A DNA stretch of 64,000 bases from Microbacterium immunditiarum (GTDB lineage Bacteria > Actinomycetota > Actinomycetes > Actinomycetales > Microbacteriaceae), in the NCBI RefSeq assembly GCF_013409785.1, contig NZ_JACCBV010000001.1, forward strand, positions 434,001-498,000. Reading direction: 5' to 3'. Below, piece after piece: positions 44,754 to 52,577 of this stretch. The translations under genes and the position numbers were made by a program. The notes under the pieces are model-generated. The model worked only from the letters and a program-made list of their open reading frames with translations, did not search any database and had not been told where the DNA came from. Position 1 is the first letter of the stretch, and each line of letters starts with the position of its first letter.

Positions 44754-46394
44754 TCATCCTGTCGGCCCGACCACTGAGGCACGGTTCTGCGCGAGCCGCG
44801 CGGTGAGCTCGCGTTTGAGGATCTTGCCGCTCTCCGTCATCGGCCACGACTCGACGAGGTGCACCTCTCGGGGCACCTTGAAGCTGGCCATCACGGCTGC
44901 GCAATGCCCGACGATCGCTCCGGGGTCGAACGCCCGACCCGGATGCAGCGAGACGAAAGCGACCGGCACCTGACCGAGTCGCTCGTCCGGACGCCCCACG
45001 ACCGCGACCTCGGCGATGCCGTCGATCGCGCGGATAATCCGCTCCACCTCCGCGGCGGAGACGTTCTCGCCCCCCGGCTTGATCATGTCCTTGATCCGGT
45101 CGACGAAGAAGAGGTTGCCGGCGTGGTCGAGGCGTCCGATGTCGCCCGTGTGGAACCACCCATCGGCGTCGATCGCCTGTGCGGTGGCCGCGTCGTCGCG
45201 GAAGTAGCCGAGCATGACGGACCAGCCCCGCACGACGATCTCTCCCTCGACCCCCGGGGTCGTCACCACCGGTGCACCGGGCTCGGACCGCACGGCGACC
45301 TCGACGCCCGGAATGGCGCGACCGCACGAGTGCAGCCATACCTCCTCGGGGTCGTCGAGGGCGTTGATCGTCGTCGTGCCCGCCGTTTCGGTGAGGCCGT
45401 AGATCGTCGTCATGACCGGCACGCCCATCTCGCGACTGATGATGCGCCGCAGCTCCGGCGTGCCCCCCGACCATGCCTTGGTGAGGGTCGTGAAGAACTC
45501 GCGACGATAGCCGGGATGGGCCAGCTCCATCGCGTACATCGCGGCCTGCCCTGTCCGCACGGTGCAGCCGTACTTGGGGACGAGCTCGAACACCGCCTCG
45601 GGCGAGTAGCGCTCGGGCACGATCATCGTCGGCGCGGCCCCGAGCGCCATGAGCGTCGTCGCGACCGATCCGCCGACGTGGTACATCGGCTGTGTCGAGA
45701 AGTAGACGTCGTCGGAGGTGACCTCCATGCGCTCCGCGAGGTACCAGGTCGCGCCGAGCGTCGCCCGACTGGACAGCAGCGCGCCCTTGGGGAAGGCGCT
45801 CGTGCCCGACGTGAACTGCAGCAGCACGGCGTCCGTGGCGCGCCCCGCGATCGGCGGCGTGGGCGCGGCCGCACCGAGGGCGAGCAGCTCGGCCCACGTC
45901 CGTCGACCGCGCCCTCCTGGCCCCCCGGCGGGCTCGAGGGCGACGCCTGGCGCATCGATCGTCACGAGCTCGGGGACGGCACCCGCGGCTGCCACGAGTT
46001 CGACGTAGTCGGTCACGTGATACCGCCCGATGAGCACGATGACGGCCGGTTCCGCGCGGGCGAGCACGAAGCGCAGTTCGTCCTCCCGGTAGCGCGTGTT
46101 GATGGGCACGATGATCGCGCCGAGGTGGCTGCACGCCGTCTGCAGGATCGGCCACATCGCACTGCCCGGCGCGAGCGCGGCGACACGGTCCCCGGCGCGG
46201 ACTCCGAGCGCGGCGAGCCCCGCCGCGACACGGTGGGAGGCCTCGCGCCACTCGGCGAAGGTGAGTGCCTGATGCCATCCTGCGCCGTCGAAGTGGAACG
46301 CGACTCGATCACCGTGGCGACGCGATGCCACTTCGAGCGCCTCCGCCCAGGACTGGTCGAGGATGGCGGAGAGAGGAGCGGTCGGAGAGGTCAT
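44754..46394 (-). CDS. AMP-dependent acyl-CoA synthetase (long-chain-type)
   Basis: A 546-residue ANL ligase: P-loop FTSGTSAFPKGALLS (about 190-204), YGLTETAGTTT motif, DADGWFHTGDIGRLD, DRIKDMIKPGGENVS and the C-terminal catalytic Lys in MTESGKILKREL. The C-terminal half resembles cyclohexanecarboxylate- and acyl-CoA ligases of degradative clusters. It overlaps the stop of the DenD-like gene (ATGA), so both form one operon. It is the third acyl-CoA-forming enzyme of the island; their separate substrates are unknown. Confidence 0.9.
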   Translation of the reverse strand: MTSPTAPLSAILDQSWAEALEVASRRHGDRVAFHFDGAGWHQALTFAEWREASHRVAAGLAALGVRAGDRVAALAPGSAMWPILQTACSHLGAIIVPINTRYREDELRFVLARAEPAVIVLIGRYHVTDYVELVAAAGAVPELVTIDAPGVALEPAGGPGGRGRRTWAELLALGAAAPTPPIAGRATDAVLLQFTSGTSAFPKGALLSSRATLGATWYLAERMEVTSDDVYFSTQPMYHVGGSVATTLMALGAAPTMIVPERYSPEAVFELVPKYGCTVRTGQAAMYAMELAHPGYRREFFTTLTKAWSGGTPELRRIISREMGVPVMTTIYGLTETAGTTTINALDDPEEVWLHSCGRAIPGVEVAVRSEPGAPVVTTPGVEGEIVVRGWSVMLGYFRDDAATAQAIDADGWFHTGDIGRLDHAGNLFFVDRIKDMIKPGGENVSAAEVERIIRAIDGIAEVAVVGRPDERLGQVPVAFVSLHPGRAFDPGAIVGHCAAVMASFKVPREVHLVESWPMTESGKILKRELTARLAQNRASVVGPTG

Positions 46395-47332
46395 CCTCGA
46401 TCCTCCAGGTAGGTGCGGACGATGTCGTCGAATGACGCCGCGGAGGAGAGCCCGAGCCGCTCGGCTCGCGTCGCCGCGAAGCGGGCCGGCCAGCTTGCGA
46501 CGATCTCCTCGATCCCCGGGTCGCGTTCCCAGCGGATGAGCCCACTCGTACCGGTCCCCGCCACGCGGTCGAGGGCCGCCGCCATCTCGCGCGGTGTCGT
46601 GGTCAAGCCCGGCAGGTTCATAGCCGTGCGGCTTCCCCACGACGCCTCGTCGGCGTGCGCTGCCGCAAGGATGCCGTCCACGGTAGCGCGCGGGGACGAG
46701 ACGATGATCGGCAGATCGGGATCGACGGGACATATCGATTCGACCCCGGCCAGGGGCTCGCGGATGATCCCGGAGACGAAACTCGATGCCGCCGCGTTCG
46801 GCGCCCCCGGCCGCACGGCGACGGTCATGAGACGCACCGACCGGCCGTGCAGGAACCCTTTGCGTGTGTAGTCGGCGACGAGATGCTCGCCGATGAGCTT
46901 CTGGACGCCGTAACTGGACTGCGGGCGCGGGAGTGTGTCGTCGGCGACGACGTCGGGCGGGGGCAGATGGGGGTCGGCGCCGAAGACCGCGAGCGAGCTG
47001 GAGAAGACGACGACCGGGGCCGTGCGCCACGCGCGCACCCGATCGAGGAGCCCGCGGGTCGCGTCGATGTTGACGCGCATGCCCAGATCGAAGTCGTCCT
47101 CGGCGGCGCTGCTCACCACGGCCGCGAGGTGCACGACGAGGTCGGCCGGCTCGAGGGTGGTGAGCGTCTCCGCGAGGTCGCCGAGCCGCAGCTCGATCCG
47201 GGGGTCTGCGGCGAGAGATCCACGCGGCGCCGCCAGGTCGACGAGCGTGACGTGGTCGGCGCCATCGTTGAGAAGTCGCTTCGTGACGAGCTGGCCGAGG
47301 AAGCCCGCGCCTCCCGTTACGATTACCCGCAT
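46391..47332 (-). CDS. denD: DenD-like NAD-dependent epimerase/dehydrogenase
   Basis: A 313-residue short-chain (extended SDR) dehydrogenase with GGAGFLGQ (residues 7-14), catalytic SSYGVQK (about 148-154, Tyr-x3-Lys) and the family-typical VRPGAPNAAASSFVSGIIREP segment, which matches the D-erythronate dehydrogenase DenD group. DenD oxidises D-erythronate to the 2-keto acid, which an acid-sugar kinase of the type at 48180 phosphorylates. That kinase lies divergent beyond the GntR gene. The family call rests on pattern recall, so the substrate is not certain. GGAGACTTGG precedes the ATG. Confidence 0.82.
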   Translation of the reverse strand: MRVIVTGGAGFLGQLVTKRLLNDGADHVTLVDLAAPRGSLAADPRIELRLGDLAETLTTLEPADLVVHLAAVVSSAAEDDFDLGMRVNIDATRGLLDRVRAWRTAPVVVFSSSLAVFGADPHLPPPDVVADDTLPRPQSSYGVQKLIGEHLVADYTRKGFLHGRSVRLMTVAVRPGAPNAAASSFVSGIIREPLAGVESICPVDPDLPIIVSSPRATVDGILAAAHADEASWGSRTAMNLPGLTTTPREMAAALDRVAGTGTSGLIRWERDPGIEEIVASWPARFAATRAERLGLSSAASFDDIVRTYLEDRG

Positions 47333-47346
47333 CCAAGTCTCCGGTC

Positions 47347-47376
47347 ATTCGCACATCATCGCGTCATTCGAATATA
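47347..47376. promoter_or_regulatory. TTCGAA half-site D and denD -10
   Basis: ATTCGAAT (47366-47373) lies between the divergent denD and gntR genes, with a weaker ATTCGCAC at 47347-47354. On the minus strand TATATT (47371-47376) overlaps the half-site and fits a denD -10. The regulator gene next to it may thus be self-controlled. Confidence 0.5.
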
Positions 47377-47433
47377 CAAGGTTCTCAGATTGACCCCGCG
47401 CTTTAGCGAAACCGGGCTGATACTCTGGGCGGC

Positions 47434-48120
47434 ATGAAGAGCGGTCCGGCGAAAGACACCATGGCGGTCGCGGTCCGTGACCGCATGCGCGCCGACATCC
47501 TCGGCGCACGCCTCAAGCCCGGGCAACGACTCATGTTCGCCGAGTTGAGCGAGAGATACGGAGTGAGCGTGGGCGTGACGCGCGAGGCGCTCACCTGGCT
47601 GTCGAGCCAAGGGCTCGTCAAGGCGGTCGCCCACCAGGGCTACATGGTCACCCCGCTCAGTGTCTCCGAACTCGACGAACTCACCGACGCCCGCCTGCTC
47701 ATCGAGCCCGAGGTGCTCAAGCTGTCGATCCGGAACGGCGACACCGAGTGGGAGGGCCGCATCGTGGCCGCGCACCACGTGCTGAGCCGCACTCCCTCCT
47801 CGGCCGAGGGTTCCGACCCCGACGACGACCAGGCTCAGGATGCATGGGCAGAGGCGCACGCCGCCTACCACGAGGCGCTCTTCTCCGCGTGCAAGAACGC
47901 GCGTCTCATGCAGGTCGTCCGGACTTTCTCCGAGGAGGCGGCGCTGTACCGCCGCTGGTCGGTCTCGCTCGGGCACATCAATCACGAGGCGACCGCCGAG
48001 CACCGAGCGCTGCTCGAACACGCCCTCACCCGCGAGGCGGAAGACGCCGCGGAGGTGCTGCGGCAGCACATCGGGCACACCCGCCAAATGCTCAAGGAGT
48101 ACGTCGAAGAAGAGGGTTGA
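47434..48120 (+). CDS. GntR-family transcriptional regulator with FCD ligand domain
   Basis: A 228-residue protein: N-terminal winged helix (about 8-75; VRDRMRADILGARLKPGQRL, YGVSVGVTREALTWL, GLVKAVAHQGYMVTPL) and a C-terminal FCD all-helical ligand domain (about 85-220; AYHEALFSACKNARL, HEATAEHRALLEHAL, HIGHTRQML), which usually binds a metal plus an organic acid. It is the only dedicated regulator inside the island and so the best candidate to bind the TTCGAA operators at 30914, 38298, 44724, 47366 and 48130. The ATG has GATACT about 9 nt upstream. Confidence 0.9.
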   Translation: MKSGPAKDTMAVAVRDRMRADILGARLKPGQRLMFAELSERYGVSVGVTREALTWLSSQGLVKAVAHQGYMVTPLSVSELDELTDARLLIEPEVLKLSIRNGDTEWEGRIVAAHHVLSRTPSSAEGSDPDDDQAQDAWAEAHAAYHEALFSACKNARLMQVVRTFSEEAALYRRWSVSLGHINHEATAEHRALLEHALTREAEDAAEVLRQHIGHTRQMLKEYVEEEG

Positions 48121-48129
48121 TACCGGAAT

Positions 48130-48171
48130 TTTCGAATATATCTTGACAATTCGAACTCCACCTGTTCGGAT
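48130..48171 (+). promoter_or_regulatory. TTCGAA operator E with kinase promoter
   Basis: TTTCGAAT (48130-48137) and ATTCGAAC (48149-48156) form an inverted repeat with an 11-bp spacer. A TTGACA -35 (48143-48148) lies in the spacer, followed by 17 bp and TCGGAT (48166-48171), 8 nt before the kinase GTG. The layout (-35 inside the operator) repeats that of operators A, B and C1. Confidence 0.65.
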
Positions 48172-48179
48172 GGGGCGTC

Positions 48180-49583
48180 GTGGGACGAGAGAACACGGGC
48201 GCCGCTGAGATCCGATCGACCGTGCGCAGCGCCGTTGCCGGCCGTATCCTCGCCGTGCTCGACGACGACCCGACCGGCTCGCAGTCGGTGCGCGGCGTGG
48301 AGGTCGTCACCGCATTCGACGAAGACGCCTACGTCGAGGCGATCGCCGACGACCGCGCCCTCTTCGTGCTCACCAACACGCGCGGCCTGCCGGAGGCAGA
48401 AGCAGTCGCGCTCACCGAGCGCATCGCCACGCAGCTGTTCGACGTCGCAGCGCGACTCGGACGCGCGCTCGACCTCGTGAGCCGCAGCGACTCGACGCTG
48501 CGCGGTCACGTGCTGCCCGAGATCCGCGCGCTCGACGCCGCGCGCCGGCGCACTGTCGGAGCGGGCTTCGACGCCGTGCTCCTCGCCCCCGCATTCTTCG
48601 AGGCCGGCCGCACTACCGTCGATGACGTCCATCGCGTGCGCGTGGACGGTGTCGACGTACCCGCCGGCGAGACCGAGTACGCCAGGGACAAGACGTTCGG
48701 GTACCGGGCGAGCGACCTCAGAGAGTTCATCGCCGAGAAGTCGGGCGGCGCGATCGACCCATCGCACGTCGTCTCGCTCTCCCTGGACGACATCCGCGAG
48801 GGCGGCGCCGACGCGATCGCGGCGCGGCTCACCGCGCTGCGAGGCGGTGTGTTCGTCGTCGTCAACGCCGAGACCGACGAGGACTACGACGTCGTCGCGC
48901 TCGGTGTCGCACGCGCCCGAGCCGTCGGGAGGGCTCTGCTCGCCCGCTGCGGACCGTCGTTCGTGCGCGCCCTCGCGGGCATCGAGCCCGGCGAACCGCT
49001 CCGCGCCGCCGATGTCTGGCCTGCAGGCCGTCGTCCCGGGCACGGGCTCGTCGTCGTCGGTTCGCACGTTAGCGGTACGACGCGCCAGCTCGCTCGGCTG
49101 CGCGAACGGGTGGCTGTGCGCGAGTTCGAACTCGACGTCGCGCGCGTGCTCCAGGACGATGCGGAGCGCGACGCCCACGTCGCCGAGCTCGCCGGCCAGG
49201 CCGCCGCGGCTCTCGCGGACAGCACCGTCCTCGTCGCGACGAGCCGCGAGCTCATCCCCGGGCAAGACCCTGACTCCAGCTTGGCCATCGCGCGCCGCGT
49301 CTCGGACGCGCTCACGACGGTCGCCGCGGCGATCCTCCCTGCCCGACCGGCCTGGGTTGTCGCGAAGGGCGGAATCACCTCGCACGAGACCGCCGTCGCG
49401 GGTTTCGGCGTGCGCCGCGCCGAGGTCGTCGGTCAGCTCGGGCGCGGCATCATCTCGCTGTTCCGCCCCGTCGACTCCCGCCCCGAGGCGCTCGGAATGC
49501 CGTATGTCGTGTTCGCGGGCAACGTCGGCACGCCCGACTCGCTCGCCGACGTGGTCGAGCTGCTGGAGACCCCGGCGCCCTGA
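48180..49583 (+). CDS. Four-carbon acid-sugar kinase family protein
   Basis: A 467-residue kinase of the former DUF1537 family (OtnK/DenK/DtnK). The N-terminal domain begins LAVLDDDPTGSQSVRGV (about 25-41) with the conserved DDPTG; the C-terminal nucleotide-binding domain ends with AKGGITSHETAV and GMPYVVFAGNVGTPDSL. Members phosphorylate D-erythronate, D-threonate, L-threonate or 2-keto acids derived from them, using ATP. No matching aldolase/decarboxylase (OtnC) or PdxA2-like dehydrogenase is in the window, so the pathway is incomplete here. GTG start appears leaderless, next to operator E. Confidence 0.9.
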   Translation: MGRENTGAAEIRSTVRSAVAGRILAVLDDDPTGSQSVRGVEVVTAFDEDAYVEAIADDRALFVLTNTRGLPEAEAVALTERIATQLFDVAARLGRALDLVSRSDSTLRGHVLPEIRALDAARRRTVGAGFDAVLLAPAFFEAGRTTVDDVHRVRVDGVDVPAGETEYARDKTFGYRASDLREFIAEKSGGAIDPSHVVSLSLDDIREGGADAIAARLTALRGGVFVVVNAETDEDYDVVALGVARARAVGRALLARCGPSFVRALAGIEPGEPLRAADVWPAGRRPGHGLVVVGSHVSGTTRQLARLRERVAVREFELDVARVLQDDAERDAHVAELAGQAAAALADSTVLVATSRELIPGQDPDSSLAIARRVSDALTTVAAAILPARPAWVVAKGGITSHETAVAGFGVRRAEVVGQLGRGIISLFRPVDSRPEALGMPYVVFAGNVGTPDSLADVVELLETPAP

Positions 49584-49588
49584 GCCGC

Positions 49589-50041
49589 TCAACCCACCGA
49601 CTGCGCACGCTCCTCCGGGTGATTGGGCGTCCAGCCGAACCATCCATCTTCCGAGGAGACGACGCTCCACTCCCCGCACGCGAACACCGTGTCGGCCCGG
49701 TACACGTCGGGCGCTCCGTCGACCGCGTAACTCGGTGCCGACTGCCGATCGACCTCCGCGCACAGCTCCGGATCCAACGGCGAGGAGCTCGTCACCAGGA
49801 CGACGGCGTTCGCGGCATCCGGCTGTGTCGATTCGGTGATGCGGATGCTGTGCGCATCGTCCGGCACCCACGCGGCGTGCGCCGGCGACGAGTCGGGCGC
49901 CGCCGCAAGGTCTTCGTAGCTCGACGACCTCTGGTGATACGCGAGCTCGTCGATGACGGCGCACCCCGACAGGGCAAGAGCAGCCAGGCCGGCAACAGCA
50001 GCAGCGGAGAACCGGACACGGACAGCAAGGCGTTTCGGCAT
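49589..50041 (-). CDS. Small lipoprotein, function unknown
   Basis: A 150-residue lipoprotein: signal MPKRLAVRVRFSAAAVAG... ending in the lipobox LALSGC (Cys about 27), then a small Ser/Asp-rich domain with two further Cys residues near 94 and 122. No family is recognised. The ATG at 50041 has GAGG 8 nt upstream and gives a normal signal peptide; the longer frame to 50092 adds none. It converges with the kinase gene, 5 nt from its stop. Confidence 0.7.
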   Translation of the reverse strand: MPKRLAVRVRFSAAAVAGLAALALSGCAVIDELAYHQRSSSYEDLAAAPDSSPAHAAWVPDDAHSIRITESTQPDAANAVVLVTSSSPLDPELCAEVDRQSAPSYAVDGAPDVYRADTVFACGEWSVVSSEDGWFGWTPNHPEERAQSVG

Positions 50042-50133
50042 GACGGAAGCCTCACCACCGGCCGCGCGCAGCGAATCGGCCACGGGATGCATCGCTCTGC
50101 GCCTCGCGGATGATCCCCTTGCGAAGCTGACGC

Positions 50134-50748
50134 CTAACCCGCGCGGCCCCGGAGCACCTCGCCCAACCGTTCCAGCTGCGCCGGATCCTCGAGCGCAGAC
50201 CCCACCGCGGCCACCCGCACGCCCGCGTCAAGGTAGTCCTCGACGTTCGACGCGTCCAGCCCGCCGGTCGCGACGAACCGCACCTGCGGGAACGGGCCGC
50301 GGATGTGGGCGAACCAGCTCGGCCCGAGCCACGTCGCCGGGAAGGCCTTGAGCCAGGTCAGCCCGAGCGACACCGCGAGCTGCACCTCGGTCGGCGTCGC
50401 GACCCCGGGAAGGATCGGCACGCCCGCACTCTGCGCCTCGCGCACCACGACCGGGTCAAGCCCGGGCGACACGAGGTACGCCGCACCGGCGTCGACCGCC
50501 ACGGCGACCTGCTCGGGCGAGACGATCGTGCCGGCGCCGACGCTCTTGCCGCGCTCCGCCGCGCGAGCAACGACCGCGCGAAGCGCCCGCTCGTCTTCGT
50601 CGGTCTGGAGCGGCAGCTCGACCGAGTCGATGCCGAGGTCCCACGCCATCTCCGACAGCCGCAGCGACCGCGCGACCCCCATGCCGCGAAGGATCGCCAT
50701 GAGCGGCGCCCCCGCGAACGCCTCGTCGAACCAATCCGCCGCGGTCAT
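50134..50748 (-). CDS. eda: KDPG/KHG-type aldolase
   Basis: A 204-residue TIM-barrel class I aldolase. Signatures: VELPLQTDEDERAL (Glu about 39), VGAGTIVSPEQV (about 65-76), KAFPATWLGP with the Schiff-base Lys (about 129), and VATGGLDASNVEDYL (about 155-169). It cleaves 2-keto-3-deoxy-6-phosphogluconate or a close analogue into pyruvate and an aldehyde. The ATG overlaps the stop of the sugar kinase (ATGA), the usual KdgK-Eda pair. Eda homologues with galactonate specificity (DgoA) look alike, so the exact sugar acid is not certain. Confidence 0.88.
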   Translation of the reverse strand: MTAADWFDEAFAGAPLMAILRGMGVARSLRLSEMAWDLGIDSVELPLQTDEDERALRAVVARAAERGKSVGAGTIVSPEQVAVAVDAGAAYLVSPGLDPVVVREAQSAGVPILPGVATPTEVQLAVSLGLTWLKAFPATWLGPSWFAHIRGPFPQVRFVATGGLDASNVEDYLDAGVRVAAVGSALEDPAQLERLGEVLRGRAG

Positions 50749-51653
50749 GCATGAGTCCCTTCGTCGAGGAAGTCCTTCGTCGTCTGCAGCGTGCGCGCGG
50801 CGCGCTCGTGTCCGGCCCTCAGCCGATCCGCCACGCCCTGGCCTGTGAGCCACCCGGCGAGGTATCCGCCCGCGAATGCGTCACCCGCGCCCACCGGCTC
50901 GATGACCTCGACCGCGAGTGCCGGCTCGAACATCGCACCCCCCGACGTGAACGCGGTTGCTCCGATGGCACCGTCCTTCACGACGAGCTCGGGCACGTCG
51001 GGCAGCAGCGCGCGCACGTCATCGGCGGTCGCCGTCGCCCACAGCACCTCGGCCTCGTCGCGGCCGACGAACACGATGTCGGCGCGCCGGGCGAGGTCGA
51101 AGAGCGCGGATGCCGCGGCATCCGGACCCTCCCACAGCACCGCCCGGTGGTTGGCGTCGAACGACACCGGAACGCGGCGCTCGCGAGCCCGCGCGATCAC
51201 TCGATCGAGGAAGCACGACGCCGACGCGGAGATCGCCGCCGTGATGCCCGAGACGTGCACGAGGTCGACCCCGTCGAGGTCGAGGGCGTCGGCGTCGGCA
51301 TCCGTCAGTCTCGACGCCGCCGAACCGCGCCGGTAGTAGACGACGCCGTTGCCGGGGTCTTTGACATAGAGACCGGTCGGATGCTGCGGATCGAGCACCA
51401 CGCGCGACACATCCACACCCCGGCGGGAGAGCTGCGCGAGCACCCGGCGCCCGAGCGCGTCGTCGCCCAGGCGGCTGAACCATTCGGCGCGGTGGCCGAG
51501 CGCGGCGAGGTGCGCGGCGACGTTCGACTCGGCTCCGCCGGCATCGACGACGAAGATCTCGGCGTCGGTGACCGGCTCGGCGGCAGCCGGGGTCACGAGG
51601 GCCATCGTCTCGCCGATGGCGAGGACGGTTCGGGGGGAATCCGGTGGGGCCAC
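50745..51653 (-). CDS. PfkB-family 2-keto-3-deoxy sugar-acid kinase
   Basis: A 302-residue ribokinase-fold kinase. Motifs are the N-terminal GETMALVTP (about 13-21), AGGAESNVAAHLAALG (about 35-50) and the C-terminal DTVGAGDAF-type VEPVGAGDAFAGGYLAG with the catalytic Asp (about 251). Together with the aldolase it would turn 2-keto-3-deoxygluconate into pyruvate and glyceraldehyde-3-phosphate. The start is GTG at 51651-51653. The pair has no TTCGAA operator nearby, so it is probably outside the island regulon. Confidence 0.87.
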   Translation of the reverse strand: MAPPDSPRTVLAIGETMALVTPAAAEPVTDAEIFVVDAGGAESNVAAHLAALGHRAEWFSRLGDDALGRRVLAQLSRRGVDVSRVVLDPQHPTGLYVKDPGNGVVYYRRGSAASRLTDADADALDLDGVDLVHVSGITAAISASASCFLDRVIARARERRVPVSFDANHRAVLWEGPDAAASALFDLARRADIVFVGRDEAEVLWATATADDVRALLPDVPELVVKDGAIGATAFTSGGAMFEPALAVEVIEPVGAGDAFAGGYLAGWLTGQGVADRLRAGHERAARTLQTTKDFLDEGTHA

Positions 51654-51713
51654 CGGCTCAGCCTAGACACTCGCACCCCTGTGCATGGAGCATGCGTGTG
51701 CCACTGTGGACAG

Positions 51714-52121
51714 ATGTCCGTCGTGCTGTTCGCCCCGGTGACGTTCAACCTCGCCGAGACCACGCGGATGATCGAGGTCGCGCGGGCACTCGACCCGGCG
51801 CGCGACGCGGTGTTCACGGGCTACGAGGACGACTTCGTGTCTCATCACCGACGCGGGCTTCGACTATCGCCCGTGTCAGCCCGCGTGGACGCGCGCGCAT
51901 TGTCCTCGCGTCGATCGGCCACTACCTCGAACCGAGTGACACCGCCCCCCCCGAACGCGCGCCCCAAGTACGTCTCGCGTCCCGAGTTCGTCGAGGCGGT
52001 GCGGCGCGTGCTGACCGACCCGGCGATCCGCAAGGCGGCCGACGAGGTGCGAGAGGCCTACGCTCACGAGGACGGCGCGGCCCGCACGGCGCGGCTGGTC
52101 GAGGCATCCGTCGCCTCCTGA
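51714..52121 (+). pseudogene. Glycosyltransferase pseudogene (internal deletion and frameshift)
   Basis: The first 43 residues (MSVVLFAPVTFNLAETTRMI ... TGYEDDF) resemble the N-terminus of a UDP-sugar glycosyltransferase. At about 51840 the natural continuation (LITDAGFDYRPCQPAW) moves to another frame and stops at 51933-51935. The C-terminal part (RPEFVEAVRRVLTDPAIRKAADEV...) in the first frame looks like the end of the same protein. Total length (about 135 codons) is a third of a normal 380-420-residue enzyme, so the middle has been lost. A run of eight C near 51942 may mark the break. Confidence 0.6.
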
Positions 52122-52144
52122 CGCACGGGCGGCGACCGCGTGGG

Positions 52145-52489
52145 TCAGCCGACGCGGCGTCGCCAGTCGTCCGGCACGCGCCCCTCGGGTCCGGGCGAGG
52201 GCTGCGTCTCGGGATGGCTCAGCGGCGGAGCGAGCTCGGGTCCGTCGACGTACGTCTCGGCGGCGTAGTCCCAGAACCACGACTCGCCCGGCTCGAAGCT
52301 GCGCACGTACCGGTGGCCCGCGACGTGGAAGTGGGCGGTCGCGTGCTTGGCGGGCGACTGGTCGCAGCATCCGACATGTCCGCACACCGCGCAGCGCCGC
52401 AGGTGGAACCACCAACCGCCGTCGCGCTCGCACTCGGCGCAACCCGTGCCGGACGGCGGAACCGTCGGGTCGATGTCACTGAGGCTCAT
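52145..52489 (-). CDS. UBP-type zinc-finger protein
   Basis: A 114-residue protein with a ubiquitin-hydrolase-type (BUZ) zinc finger: CAECERDGGWWFHLRRCAVC, then GHVGCCDQSPAKHATAHFHVAGH (about residues 17-60), which supplies Cys/His ligands. The C-terminal third (FEPGESWFWDYAAETYV) is typical of the short bacterial family. Eukaryotic relatives bind ubiquitin tails; the bacterial role is unknown. The ATG at 52489 gives the family-typical start SLSDIDPTVPPSGTGC; a longer frame to 52546 is possible. Confidence 0.82.
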   Translation of the reverse strand: MSLSDIDPTVPPSGTGCAECERDGGWWFHLRRCAVCGHVGCCDQSPAKHATAHFHVAGHRYVRSFEPGESWFWDYAAETYVDGPELAPPLSHPETQPSPGPEGRVPDDWRRRVG

Positions 52490-52577
52490 GGTGGTCCCGT
52501 GGTCGTCAGGCTGGGCGGTGTCGCACGCGAAGCGCTCCGCCAGCATATGAGAGCAGGGCCGGATGCCGCGACCGCCG

